Source: Pelobates cultripes (Eukaryota > Chordata > Amphibia > Anura > Pelobatidae). From it: 64,000 nucleotides of DNA. A model generated the notes under the pieces. The model had not been told where the DNA came from, searched no databases, and saw nothing but the letters and a program-made list of their open reading frames with translations. The position numbers and the translations under genes were made by a program. Shown in pieces: positions 22,183-32,102 of the stretch (position 1 is the stretch's first letter; each line of letters starts with the position of its first letter). The stretch covers positions 230,777,619 to 230,841,618 of the forward strand of contig OW240912.1 in the NCBI GenBank assembly GCA_933207985.1, written 5' to 3'.

Positions 22183-22317
22183 TCGGGTCCCCATTGACTT
22201 CAATGGGGTTCGGGTTCGGGGTCAAGTTCGGGTCAAGTTCAAGGCCGAACTCAAACTTTTTGCCGATGTTCGGCCGAACACGGCGAACCCGTACATCCAG
22301 GTGTCCGCTCAACTCTA
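22183..22317 (+). repeat. Subterminal repeats of the hAT right end
   Basis: Iterated GTTCGGGTTCGGGGTCAAG and GTTCGGCCGAAC words plus the near-palindrome CCCCATTGACTTCAATGGGG precede the terminus. The left end (16760-16850) carries the complementary GAACCTGAACCCGAACC words. Such subterminal motifs are typical transposase-binding sites in hAT elements. Confidence 0.7.
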
Positions 22318-22573
22318 GTTATCAACTAATAAGAGTACAATTCAAATTTTATTGAACAAACCTCCTAATGATAACAGTATTTTTTTAAACATATAAAACG
22401 TACAATGCACTGTTCCAAATTCTTACGCACAATAAGTTTCAAAACACTTTAAAGGTTGTAAAAAACTGAAAATTGTCATTTGTTGTGTTTGCAGCATATT
22501 TACTGAAATCAAAAGCTATTTCAATCAAACTTATGACAACATTTTAACTTTTTAAACATTTTAATAGGTCATG

Positions 22574-23274
22574 TTACATTTTAACATAGGACCCATTATT
22601 TGATAGCAGCTTCACAAGTCTTGCATCCATTGAATTTGTGAGTTTTTGGACAGTTTCTGCTTGAATTTGTTTGCAAGATGTCTGAATAGCCTCCCAGAGC
22701 TGCTGTTTGGATGTAAACTGCCTCCCACCCTCATAGGTCTTTTGCTTGAGGATGCTCCAAAGGTTCTCAATAGGATTGAGGTCAGGGGAGGATGGAGGCC
22801 ACATAATGACTTTCTCTATTTTATCCCCATATCAGCCATTGATGCAGAGGTATTCTTTGCAGCATGAGATGGTGCATTGTCATGCATGAAGATGATTTTA
22901 TTATGGAAAGCATAGTTCTTCCTTCTGTACCAGGGAAGAAAGTGGTCAGTCAGAAACTCCACATACTTTGCAGAGGTCATCTTTACACCTTCGGGGACCC
23001 TAAAGGGGCCGACCAGCTCTCTTCCCATGATTCAGGCCCAAAACATGACTCCACCACTGCCTTGCTGACATCTCAGCCTTGTTAGAACAGGGTGGCCATC
23101 CACCAACCATCCACTACTCCATCCATCTGGACCATCCAGGGTTGCACAGCACTCATCAGTGAACTGGACTGTTTGAAAATTAGTTTTCATGTATTTTTCT
23201 GCCCAATGCAGCCATTTCTGGTTGTGAGCATTGATTAGTGGTGGCCGACTAGAAGGTTGAAGGATGTTCAACAA
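22574..23274 (-). pseudogene. Tc1/mariner DDE transposase, N-terminus lost
   Basis: Minus-strand pieces read in order: WLHWAEKYMKTNFQTVQFTDE with the first catalytic aspartate (23250-23130), GPDGWSSGW, a MHDNAPSHAA block holding the second aspartate (about 22900), and SSPDLNPIENLWSILK with the glutamate (about 22755-22800). The acidic residues of a DD(34)E transposase are visible. The helix-turn-helix DNA-binding part is absent and at least two frame breaks (near 23030 and 22810) separate the blocks. It would have cut and joined the transposon ends. It is now non-functional. Confidence 0.85.
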
Positions 23275-23749
23275 TCTTATAATTTAACATCTTTATCATT
23301 TAACATGGTTTCCATCACTTTCCCCACTACTGAAGTAAGGCTTACTGGCCTATAGTTGCCCCACTCCTCCCTACTACCTTTTTTTGTGAATGGGCACAAC
23401 ATTCTCTAACTTCCAATCTTCTGGGACTACTTCTGTTAACAATGATTGGTTAAATAAATCCATAAATGGTTTTGCTAGTACACCGCTAAGTTATTTTTAT
23501 AACTTTGGTTGTTACCCATCAGGCCCCATCGACTTATTTGTCTTTACTTTTGACAGTTGAAATAGAACCTCTTCCTGTGTGAACTCACATGTAACACATG
23601 ACTCATTTGTCCTTTTTCTTAACTGAAGTCCCTCTCTTTTATTTTCAGCTGTAAATACTGAACAAAAATATTTATTGAGGCAATCAGCTAGACCTTTATT
23701 CTCTTCTACATACCTTCCTTTTGTTTTTAATCTAACTAATCCTTGTTTT
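23275..23749 (-). pseudogene. Shattered LINE: start of reverse transcriptase
   Basis: The minus strand gives KQGLVRLKTKGRYVEENKGL, ADCLNKYFCSVFTAE, VLFQLSKVKTNKSMGPDG and then, past stops, a P-E-D-W-like and NVVPIHKK-like stretch to about 23275. This is the linker and finger region of a CR1/Rex1 reverse transcriptase. The frame joins that of 27640-28740 when the long-inverted-repeat element is removed. The palm with the catalytic DD is missing on this side. Confidence 0.82.
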
Positions 23750-24209
23750 ACGAAAGAACACAATCTGTCCTGATTCAATCACGTCCATAGTAAACTTGAC
23801 ACATAACAAATAACATTTAATGATTATTATTAAAAAGGTAAAATAACCTGAAAACACGTGAATACATAGGGTGAGAAAAAATATATACAAGTTAATATAG
23901 CTCTAAATTGGAAGTACATTAACTAGGAGGTTCTAATTCCTATGAAGTAGGAAGGAGGATGACCAATGGTAAATTCTCCAAATATAACCAAAAGTGGTTA
24001 AATAGTTAACTAGTGTGAGCTGCAGATCAAAATGGTAGTTTCTTACTAGTAAAATCAGTAACTGGAAACCAGTACCTATCTGTAACAACTATAGAAAAAG
24101 AAAATGTATCGAATAAGAGCAACAATTACACGTAGAATAAATAGGGAAATGTCACCTAAATGTCTAATTTAGATAGTACCAAACTAGTGGTGAATTCCTA
24201 TCAGTACTC

Positions 24210-25371
24210 ATAGGCGTGCGCACGGGTTGTGCCGGGTGTGCCTAGGCAAACCCTTATCCCCGTGGCACGCGCTATGTGCCTCCCTCCGAGGGCAGGCGAG
24301 GGAGATCTCCCTCATCAGCCCACAGGCAGGGAGGGAGGCAGGAGAGGACCCGGGGAGCTCTTGTCAGCAGCTCTGACGGGTTCCTCTCGCGAGGTCGGAG
24401 CGATGCTGCGGTTCACTCTCCACTGGACCACCAGGGATGGCAGCAGCACGGTCTCCCCCTCCCTCTATAAGGTAAGAAGGGAGAGGGGATATTAACTAAA
24501 CAGCCCCCACGCCCCACACATTACACACAAACAGCACACACACACATACATCACCCTTACACACACAGCACCCACACACATACATCACCCTTACACACAC
24601 AGCACCCACACACACACACACACTAACAGCACCCTCACACTAACAACACCCTTACACACCCAGCACCCTCACACTAACAACACCCTTACACACACAGCAC
24701 CCTCACACTAACAACACCCTTACACACACAGCACCCTCACACTAACAACACCCTTACACACACAGCACCCTCACACTAACAACACCCTTACACACTCACT
24801 CTAACAGCACTCTCTCACTAACAACACCCTTACACACACAGCACCCTCACACATACACACACACAGCACACACTAACAGCACCCTTACACACATGGCACC
24901 TTTACACACACAGCACCCTTACACACACACAGCACACACTAACATCACCCTTACACACACAGCACCTTTACACATACACACACTAACAGCATTCTTACAC
25001 ACAGCACCCTCACATACATAGCACCCTTACACACACACAGCATACACTAACAGCACCCTTAGACACACAGCACCATCACCCACACACACAAAGCACACAC
25101 TAACAACACCCTTACACACACAGCACCCTCACACACACACTAACAGCACCCTTACACATACACACACACAGCACACACTAACAGCACCCTTACACACACA
25201 GCGTCCTTACACACACAGCGCCCTCACACACACACAGCACCTTCACACACACACAGTGCCCGCACACACACAGCGCCCGCACACACACACAGCGTCTTCA
25301 CACACAGCACCTACACACACACACAGCACCTACACACATCACCCTCACACACACAGCATTATGTGTGTGTG

Positions 25372-25408
<37 letters not shown>

Positions 25409-25455
25409 GCAGGGTGTGTGTTTCTGCTTTACGGTGCACACCCTTATACAATAGT
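24210..25455 (-). mobile_element. Non-autonomous transposon, ATAGGCGTGCGCA family, copy 1
   Basis: It begins ATAGGCGTGCGCA, includes a GC-rich block, the CCACTGGACCACCAGGG module (24421-24437) with GGTAAG, then a CAGCACCCT minisatellite and an AT run. It ends with TGTGTGTTTCTGCTTTACGG and GTGCACACCC, equivalent to the opposite end of the intact copy at 44640-46860. The last 13 or so bases of the right terminus are lost. AGTACT on both sides may be what remains of a target duplication. Confidence 0.72.
24540..25370 (+). repeat. CAGCACCCT(C/T)ACAC minisatellite
   Basis: About 0.8 kb of the words ACACAGCACCCTCACACTAA and CAACACCCTTACACAC in units of about 36 bp. It is followed by an AT dinucleotide run at 25372-25402. 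The reverse complement of the same satellite fills 44770-45430 in the other copy of this transposon. Confidence 0.9.
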
Positions 25456-27639
25456 ACTACAATGTAGCAATCAAAAACAAACAAAATATTTACTAGTAGT
25501 GCATAAACTAAGTGAATATAATATGAACCAGAAAAATAAAATAAAAATACAAGGACAGTAAAATGTCCGTAAATTATCTGTAACAACTATAGAAAAAGAA
25601 AATGTATCTAATAAGAGCAACAATTATATGTAGAAGAAATAGGGAAATGTCACCTAAATGTCTATTTTAGATAGTACCAAACTAGTGGTGAATTCCTATC
25701 AGTACTACAGTAGCAATCAAAAAAACAAACAAAATATTTACTAGTAGTGCATAAACTAAGTGAAATATAATATGAACCAGTGCTAAGTGAACCAGAAAAA
25801 TTAAATAAAAAATAAAATAAAATAAAAGAGGTTAACAGTTAATGTAGATGCTTGAACAGCTACTTTGTTCACATGGACTAGTTTATAGTCTCTACCAAAT
25901 GGAGGGTATATATACATAGATAGTATAGTGAAATTATTTTTAAGGATCATAGAGTGTCTCATTAAATATAGGTTTACCCCTTACTTTTCCCAGCTAGCAC
26001 GGTACTTTATTAATAGGTACCGTACTAAATACTACATTCTACTGAATATAATAACTTATCCCATACTAGACAGCAGCCTTACTAATAATATGAATCACGA
26101 TCAAATTGGCACACAAGGTATCAGCATCACAATACAGTATACACTCTCTATGATCCTTAAAAATAATTTCACTATACTATCTATGTATATTTATCTCATC
26201 TCCATTTGATAGAGACTATAAACTAGCCCATGTGAACAAGGTAGCTGTTCAAGCGTCTACATTAACAGATATAAATTGAAAATTTACAGGCATTTCACTG
26301 TCCTTGTACTTTTATTTTAATTTATTTTCATTTTATTTTTCTTGTTCACTTAGCAAAATTACCTTACATAATTAAATATGGGCATCTTACGGTCCTATTA
26401 ACAATTATCATTGATTCTTTCAACAGATCATAGCCATACTGGTTGAACTCCTCTGCTTTGCAAAATTCAATGACCTATGTTAGATTTATTCAGACAGAAG
26501 TAGCTCTCTCATGCTGGATATACAATAAGATTTTGGGATATCACATTGCCTTGTAAACAGTAATCAGTCTTTTTAGTTACATTTCCATTATCTGTATGGG
26601 GTTAATGATAACATCATTACTGCTGATACAATGGACCTATCACATTAATGGGCACATTATTTAAACCTAAAAAAAACGGGACATGGTTCCCCCTCTTACC
26701 GGCTAAATGCGCTTCGCGGCTCAGTCGTACTCCTTACCCTGTGCAAAATCAACCCCTTACCTACATAGATATTTATAACAAATCTGGTCTACGATCTACA
26801 AATATTTGATAAATTTTGTGAGCACACGCTGCAGTCTGTAGGAAAGTCTTTATGGGCTGACAGGGAAAGAGTTCAGCTAGTGTAGTGCATCCTTAGAAAT
26901 AACTCGTACTTAGGTAATCTTTAGTTTAGTACTATATTTGGAGTCCTCGAAGGCACAGACATAGAGTTTTATCCGATCGATAGAAATCGGTATTTATCCA
27001 CTGCCAGACATTTATAGAGTGGATATTTCAAATACCCATCATATAGATTGAGGCTTCTTCAGGCTATATCTACTGATCAGTATCACTCATATCAAGTTTG
27101 GTTAACCCTTGTAAAATCTAGCCAAGAAATCTAAGTCTATATTATATTTAACTTAGTGTATGCACTACTAGTAAATATTGTGTTTGTTTTTGATTGCTAC
27201 ATTGTGGTACTGATAGGAATTCACCACTAGTTTGGTACTATCTAAAATAGACATTTGGGTGACATTTCCCTATTTCTCCTACGGGTAATTGTGCCTTATT
27301 AGATACATTTTCTTTTTCTATAGTTGTTACAGTTAGTTGCTATTTTGTAGCTAGGTACTGGTTTTTCAGTTGATCTGCAGCTCACACTAGTTAACCACTT
27401 TTGGTTATATTTGAAGAATTTACCGTTGGTCATTCTCCTTCCTACTTCATAAGAATTAGAACCTCCTAGTTAATGAACTCCCAATTTAAAGCTCTATTCA
27501 CTTGTATATATTTTTTACCCCATGCTTTCCTGTGTTTTCAGGTTATTTTACCTTTTTAATAATAATCATTAAATGTTATATTTTATGTGTCAAGTTTACG
27601 ATGGACGTGATTGAATCAAGACAGATTGTGTACTTTCGT

Positions 27640-28740
27640 TTTCACTATTGAAATTTTCCATAAAGGTTATCCCCTCTAATCTGTCCTAAAGATAGTTTCA
27701 AAATAAAATAGCAGCTTCCTATAGCTTGTTCTTTTTGTAATGCTTGTTTTACTTTCCTTTTCTCGTTTATGTATCTACAAAATGTTTTATCCCCCTTTTT
27801 TACTGACTGTGTTATTTTCTCTTCTGTGTGTGCTTTGGAGGCTCTTGTAACTTGCTTAGCCTCTTTCTGCCTATTCTTATTGAGCATCCTGTCTTCCTCA
27901 CTCTGGGTTTTTTCATAATTACTAAATGTTAACTTTTTGTTTTTTTTTACTATTTTGGCCACTTCTACAGAGTACCACAGTGGTTTTTTCATTTTTTCTG
28001 CTCTTCATGACAAGCCTAATGGAGTTTTCTGTTGTTTTCAGTAGTGCAACTTTTAAATAAACCCATTTCTCTTGGGCTCTGTTTAAACTGCACCAGTCTG
28101 ATAAGTACTCCTTTACACATATTATAAGTTTGGAAAAGTCTGTTTTTCTAAAGTTTAAAACTTTTGCTTTTGTGTGGTGTGACTCTGTCACTTTTCTTAT
28201 AATAAACCACACTGACTGGTGATCACTAGATCCTAAACTTTCACCTACAGTAATATCTGATACCAAATCTCCATTTGTTAACACTAAATCTAGTATGGCC
28301 TCCTTACGAGTTGGCTCTTCAACGACTTGTTTTAGAGACAATCTCAGCAGGAAGTTTAGAATATGTGTGCTCCTGGCACTAGCAGCTGTTTTGGTTTTCC
28401 AGTTCACATCAGGAAGATTAAAGTCACCCATGATAATAACGTCCGCCTTCATTGTCATTTTAGCTATTTCCTCAACTAGTAGATTATCTAACTCTCTATT
28501 TGTCCTGGGGGCCTATAAATCACACCTGCATGAGTTACTGTGTGATTACCAAATTCTATCGTAGCCCAAATGGACTCTATGTTCACCTCACTAACTTATA
28601 TTATGCTAGATTTTATGCTACCCTTCACATACAGGGCCACCCCTCCCTCTTTCTTGCCTTCCCTGTATGTTCTTTTTATAGAGTACCATGGTATTGCTCT
28701 GTCCCAGTCCTTTTTCTCATAATACCATGTCTCAGCAACA
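27640..28740 (-). pseudogene. Shattered LINE: endonuclease core and linker
   Basis: The minus strand starts (28740) with ETWYYEKKDWDRAIPW and GGVALYVKGS, then NIESIWATIEFGNHTVTHAG, VIYRPP, ADVIIMGDFNLPDVNW, ILDLVLTNGDLVSDITVGES and LGSSDHQSVWF. These are the E, GDFN and SDH blocks of an apurinic-type (APE) endonuclease, which nicks target DNA for LINE insertion. The linker 27992-27645 follows with a frameshift near 27990. The catalytic GDFN and SDH residues are visible, but stops upstream make the frame inactive. Confidence 0.87.
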
Positions 28741-29794
28741 TAGAAACATAGAGTGTGACAGCAGAACCATTCAGCCCATCTAGTCTGCCCAATTATCTAA
28801 ATACTTTCATTAGTCCCTGACCTTATCTTATAGTTAGGATAGCCTTATGCCTATCCCACGCATGCTTAAACTCCTTTACTGTGTTAACCTCTACCCTCTC
28901 AGTAAAGTAATACTTCCTGATATTATTTTTAAACCTTTGTCCCTCTAATTTAAGACTATGTCCTCTTGTAGTGGTAGTTTTTCTTCTTTTAAATATAGTC
29001 TCCTCCTTTACTGTGTTGATTCCCTTTATGTATTTAAATGTTTCTATCATACCCCCCTGTCCCGTCTTTCCTCATGTTAAGATCCTTTAACCTTTCCTGG
29101 TAAGTTTTATCCCACAATCCATGAACCAGTTTAGTAGCCCTTCTCTGAACCTCCCTATACAACCAAGCATTCTGCTAGCATTTCCTGCTGCTCTATTACA
29201 TTGTCTGCCTACCTTTAAGTCATCAGAAATAATCACCCCTAAATCCCTTTCCTCATATGTTGAGGTTAGGACTCTTTCAAATATTCTGTACTCTGCCCTT
29301 GGGTTTTTACATCCAAGATGCATTATCTTGCACTTATCCACATTAAATGTCAGTTGCCACAATTGTGACCATTTTTATAGTTTACCTAAATCATTTGCCA
29401 TTTGACTTATCCCTCCTGGAACATCAACCCTGTTACATATCTTAGTATCATCAGCAAAAAGACATACCTTACTATCAAGACCTTCTGCAATATCACTAAT
29501 AAAAATATTAAAGAGAATGGGTCCAAGTACAGATCCCTGAGGTACCCCACTGGTGACAAGTCCAAGCTTCGAATATATTCCATTAACTACAACCCTCTGT
29601 TGCCTGTCACTCAGCCACTGCCTTACCCATTCAACAATATTGGAATCCAAACTTAAAGATTGCAGTTTATTGATAAGCCTTCTATTTGCAACAGTGTCAA
29701 AAGCCTTACTGAAATCTAGGTAAGCAATGTCTACTGCACCACCCTGATCTACAATTTTAGTTACCCAATCAAAAAAATCAAAACAGCGACTAAA
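28741..29794 (-). mobile_element. Second Rex1/CR1-type LINE fragment inserted in the first
   Basis: A 5'-truncated LINE copy ends at 28741 with the standard 3' terminus (plus strand CATAGAAACATAGAGTGTGA, then CCCATCTAGTCTGCCCAA). Its removal joins the host's DLVAV (29795 side) to ETW (28740 side), giving a continuous endonuclease start, so it is an insertion. The flanking duplication is at most 3-4 bp (GTT), as is common for CR1-type elements. Confidence 0.78.
28823..29780 (-). pseudogene. LINE reverse transcriptase fragment (second LINE)
   Basis: Minus-strand order: FFDWVTKIVDQGGAVDIAYL, DFSKAFDTVANRRLINKL (motif A aspartate), TSGVPQGSVLGPILFNIF, CLFADDTKICNRV with the catalytic FADD (about 29455-29420), LTFNVDKCKIMHLG, then the C-terminal YKRRKTTTTRGH-like and RKYYFTERV blocks near 28990-28880. 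There are several frame breaks (about 29370, 29085). It is an inactive remnant of the polymerase that copies LINE RNA. Confidence 0.87.
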
Positions 29795-29959
29795 TCTACA
29801 TTATCAGTTGCCATTATTGCCACAAATTTATAGATCTTATTCCCTAAACTGCAAACATTTGTAGACATGACTCTAAGCTTATAATTTTTTAACACACTCA
29901 CTACAGCTACTTTCTGTCCTTGTTTTGGGGGGCAATTGGATTGTTGTTTTATACCCCTT
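29795..29959 (-). pseudogene. Shattered LINE: N-terminal endonuclease piece
   Basis: The minus strand reads N-V-C-S-L-G-N-K-I-Y-K-F-V-A-I-M-A-T then DNVDLVAV, the first strand and helix of the LINE APE endonuclease (usual form: TNARSL.NK...L......D.(I/V)..TETW). It stops exactly where the second LINE fragment begins. Confidence 0.65.
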
Positions 29960-30162
29960 TTGTCCCCTCCTCCTAGTTTAAAAACTTCCTAGCAAAACCT
30001 CTGATCTGCTCACTCAGTACGTTTGTTCCCTTTTGAGAAAGATGCAAACCATCTTTTTTGTACAGTTCATTTCTATTCCAAATAGAGCTACCATGAGAAA
30101 CAAAGCCAAATACATGCTCCCGGCACCATTCACCAAGCCACAAGTTAAAGTCCCTCATACGC
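29960..30162 (-). pseudogene. Shattered LINE: ORF1 esterase, C-terminal half
   Basis: A minus-strand frame of 61 codons contains WLGEWCREHVFGFVSHGSSI, WNRNELYKKDGLHLSQKG and a short tail ending KFLN before the stop. DGLHLS..G is the Asp-His catalytic block of the SGNH-type esterase domain found in ORF1 proteins of CR1/Rex1-type LINEs. It continues directly from the other half at 31551 once the gypsy-like element is removed. Confidence 0.82.
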
Positions 30163-30890
30163 TGTCATGGTTCACTCCTTAGTAGATATGCCTTAGTGCA
30201 GTACCTATACTGACCACTCTCCCTGTTTGGCACTATTCCTCATTTCTTTTCATTTAGCACTACAGTTGGCCCTTGTTAAGCAATTTTATAGTTTGGTTTC
30301 TCCCTCTCTTCTTGTCAGATCATTGTTTCCTGTGACTCTGACCCTGCACTCTTTGGTCCTGTGTTCCTGTGTTCCTGTGTTTCTGTGTTCATGTGTTCAT
30401 GTGTTCCTGTGTTCCTGTGTTCATGTGTTCCTGTGTTCCTGTGTTCCTGTGTTCCCGTGTTCTCTGGTTCTGTGTTCCTGTCCTCTGGTCTAGCATCCAG
30501 TGACCTTGACCCTGCTTCCTTTGATCATGTATCCTGATTCTGGCCTTGCTTCCTTGTGACTCTGTAGCCTACCTTGTGGCTCTGGACTTGTGTACTGTCT
30601 GTTGTTCATGGTGGCTGCCCGGCCCTGCTCAAAAGTATTTCATATACCAAAAGACTGTTCTTTATGCTTTGCCTGCACCATTCATGCTAATCCTAAATTA
30701 CTGTATATACTTTGGTTTTTGGCATTGTATATTTGTATATAGTTTATTTCTTTGTCCTTTTGGTTTTCGTAATAATATATCTATTATTTACTCTCATTCA
30801 TTGTGTCTTGTCATTGATTCTCTGCAATTTGGGTTCCCACATTTAAAGGGATATTACTGTCTCAGGGCAGCACCCCTTCCTGTCCTGACA
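30163..30890 (+). repeat. 5' LTR of the gypsy-like element
   Basis: A 728-bp LTR starting TGTCATGG and ending CCTGACA. It contains a tandem repeat of GTTCCTGTGTTCCTGTGTT (30355-30480) and a T-rich 3' third. The last 107 bp recur at 31444-31550 at a spacing of exactly 660 bp, with only a few differences. Confidence 0.85.
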
Positions 30891-31240
30891 TAATGATCTG
30901 ACCATTAGGAACCAGCAGAGAAAAATGTAGGTGGGCACAGTGAGTAGTATTGCTGGTAATAACGCTGATTCACAGCAGGATTATGAGCCTATGAATGCTT
31001 GTTGTAATCAGTTAAGCCAAATCCAGCGACAGATAGAAAAGGCATCTTCTTTGTGCGTTTCTACGTAAGATGCTTCTTGTCAAATTCAGAAACCAATTTT
31101 ATGTGGTCTAATAACTGAACTTCAGTCCTATCACAAACAGAAATGTGATCCTTTTTTCTCACAATTACCTACTTGTGAAAAATGGCTGAGAAAACCTCCT
31201 GTTATAAGTCGGGTGTATGAACTCCTCCGTGTTTCTCTTA
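30891..31240 (+). pseudogene. gag-like remnant
   Basis: Just after the primer-site-like sequence, the plus strand can be read as a frame with SQQDYEPMNACCNQLSQIQR, then QIEKASS, a stop, then LQSYHKQKCDPFFSQLPTCE and VYELLRVSLKGPP. This resembles the N-terminal part of a Ty3/gypsy gag (coiled-coil-like, Gln-rich) but has no diagnostic motif. It is assigned by position between LTR and deletion. Confidence 0.4.
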
Positions 31241-31443
31241 AAGGACCACCATAGGCACCCAGACCACTTCAGCTTAATGAAGTGGTCTGGGTGCCAGGTC
31301 CATCTAGGATTAACCCTGCCTGCTGTAAACATAGCAGTTTCAGAGAAACTGCTATGTTAATCCAGCCTCTCAAAAAATGGGTTAATCCAGCCTCTAGTGG
31401 CTCTCATTGCCAGCCGCTAGAGGCGCTTCTCACTGTGATTTTC
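31241..31443 (+). mobile_element. TTAA-type MITE fragment
   Basis: It starts TTAAAGGACCACCATAGGCA, followed by CCCAGACCACTTCAGCTTAA and the inverted GAAGTGGTCTGGGTGCC. Two palindromic stems follow (ACATAGCAGTTTC/GAAACTGCTATGT). The same family occurs in reverse at 38245-38475. The right end is lost at the junction with the truncated LTR. Confidence 0.7.
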
Positions 31444-31550
31444 CTATTTACTCTCATTCATTGTGCATTGTCATTGATTCTCTGCAAATTGGGTTTCCAC
31501 ATTTAAAGGGATATTGCTGTCTCAGGGCAGCACCCCTTCCTGTCTTGACA

Positions 31551-32095
31551 TACGCATCCGCCTGTCATTCTGAATGTCATGCACAGGCAAAACTTCAGAG
31601 AATGACAGTGTGGACACAACCTGCCATATATCATTTGCAAAAAAAACTTCCTTTACCTCTGAAACTTTATTGCAAGCCAAATCATTTATCCCTAGATGGA
31701 CAAGTACATCCATTTCCTCTTCCTGCTTTGCTTGCTTAACAATATTACAAATACATCTCCTGTCTCTGTGAGCAGTAGCTCTGGGGAGACATCTCACAAG
31801 ACCACTATTGTCCAACCCCACACCTCTTAAGATAGAAAGCAGTTGTTGTTGGGGGATTCTATCAGGCATCACCTTGTCCTTTTTGTCATTGGCTGCACTC
31901 TTGCTCACTTTAGGCATAGAGAATGGTGGTTCAACAAACCTTGTGCCTGAGCTCTCTCTATTACACTGCTACAATCTGAAAGTGCAGAAAATGAATTATG
32001 TAAAGAAACAGACTGTGCAGTATGCCTTTTACCCACATTTCTAAGTCTACCACATCCTACAGTAATCCATCTGCCATTCCTAGGACATCTCGGTT
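31551..32095 (-). pseudogene. Shattered LINE: ORF1 esterase, N-terminal half
   Basis: The minus strand starts with RCPRNGRWITVGCGRLRNVG (32090-32030), then SKSAANDKKDKVMPD and QQQLLSILRGVGLDNSGLV, then the esterase block MDVLVHLGINDLACN and the tail DIQNDRRM at the gypsy junction. GINDLA is the G.ND oxyanion block of SGNH esterases carried by CR1/Rex1-type ORF1 proteins, which bind RNA and may act on membranes. The start of ORF1 is not seen; homology ends near 32095. Confidence 0.8.
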
Positions 32096-32102
32096 GCAGT
32101 GG

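Larger units (their letters stand above)
16741..22317 (+). mobile_element. hAT transposon with transposase remains and captured 18S DNA
   Basis: The ends TAGAAATGAGCGAAC (left) and its inverted partner CGCTCAACTCTA (right) are flanked by gttctcaa (16733-16740) and gttatcaa (22318-22325), an 8-bp target duplication with 7 matches. The order is: subterminal GAACCTGAACCCGAACC repeats, a TATA promoter (about 16995), a tandem repeat (17280-17870), a LINE insertion, broken transposase (20550-21990) with an antisense 18S rRNA fragment inside it, and subterminal GTTCGGGTTCGGG repeats at the right. A related copy lies at 36881-41490. Confidence 0.88.
16648..23274 (-). mobile_element. Mariner/Tc1-type transposon split by a 5.6-kb hAT
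   Basis: The left terminus CACCCTGTTCCAAATTATTA follows TA at 16646-16647. After 93 bp it is interrupted by the hAT (16741-22317, 8-bp duplication) and resumes at 22326 with a partner copy of the CTGTTCCAAATTCTTACGCA type at 22410-22430. The transposase lies on the minus strand at 22574-23274. The 5' end beyond 23274 is missing, and the following sequence is LINE. Confidence 0.75.
23750..27639. mobile_element. Long inverted-repeat DNA element
   Basis: The ends ACGAAAGAACACAATCTGTC (left) and the inverse of ACGAAAGTACACAATCTGTC (right) begin inverted arms that stay alignable for about 460 bp (23750-24209 with 27180-27639). A TTT flank on both sides may be a 3-bp target duplication. The inner part contains a further inverted repeat (about 25835-25965 with 26140-26275) and a direct repeat of the arm (24080-24209 and 25575-25705). 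No transposase was found. It interrupts the LINE in frame. The superfamily is unresolved. Confidence 0.78.
30163..31550 (+). mobile_element. Ty3/gypsy-like LTR retrotransposon, deleted
   Basis: The ends TGTCATGG and CTTGACA are flanked by the 5-bp duplication TACGC (30158-30162 and 31551-31555). A full-length left LTR (30163-30890) is followed by a primer-site-like TAATGATCTGACCATTAGG, about 350 bp of gag-like sequence, a TTAA-type MITE, and only the last 107 bp of the right LTR (31444-31550, matching 30784-30890). Everything else of gag and pol is deleted. It lies inside ORF1 of the LINE. Confidence 0.85.
16355..32095 (-). mobile_element. One Rex1/CR1-type LINE shattered by nested insertions
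   Basis: Reverse-strand pieces read in the proper LINE order from high to low coordinates: ORF1 (32095-31551 and 30162-29960), endonuclease start (29959-29795), endonuclease core and linker (28740-27640), reverse-transcriptase start (23749-23275) and 3' end (16645-16355). Reading frames resume across at least two of the gaps: the RRM/RMRD junction at the gypsy insertion and the lysine/KQGLVRL junction at the long-inverted-repeat element. I therefore infer one element of about 4-5 kb stretched over 15.7 kb. Part of the reverse transcriptase is missing. Confidence 0.72.

Noticed and set aside
24540..25370. Possible CRISPR-like or satellite array with regular spacing
   Set aside because: Simple minisatellite inside a transposon; no spacers and no cas-like genes.
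28295..28751. Plus-strand open frames over the endonuclease region
   Set aside because: The minus strand carries clear LINE endonuclease motifs; the plus-strand frames are shadows.
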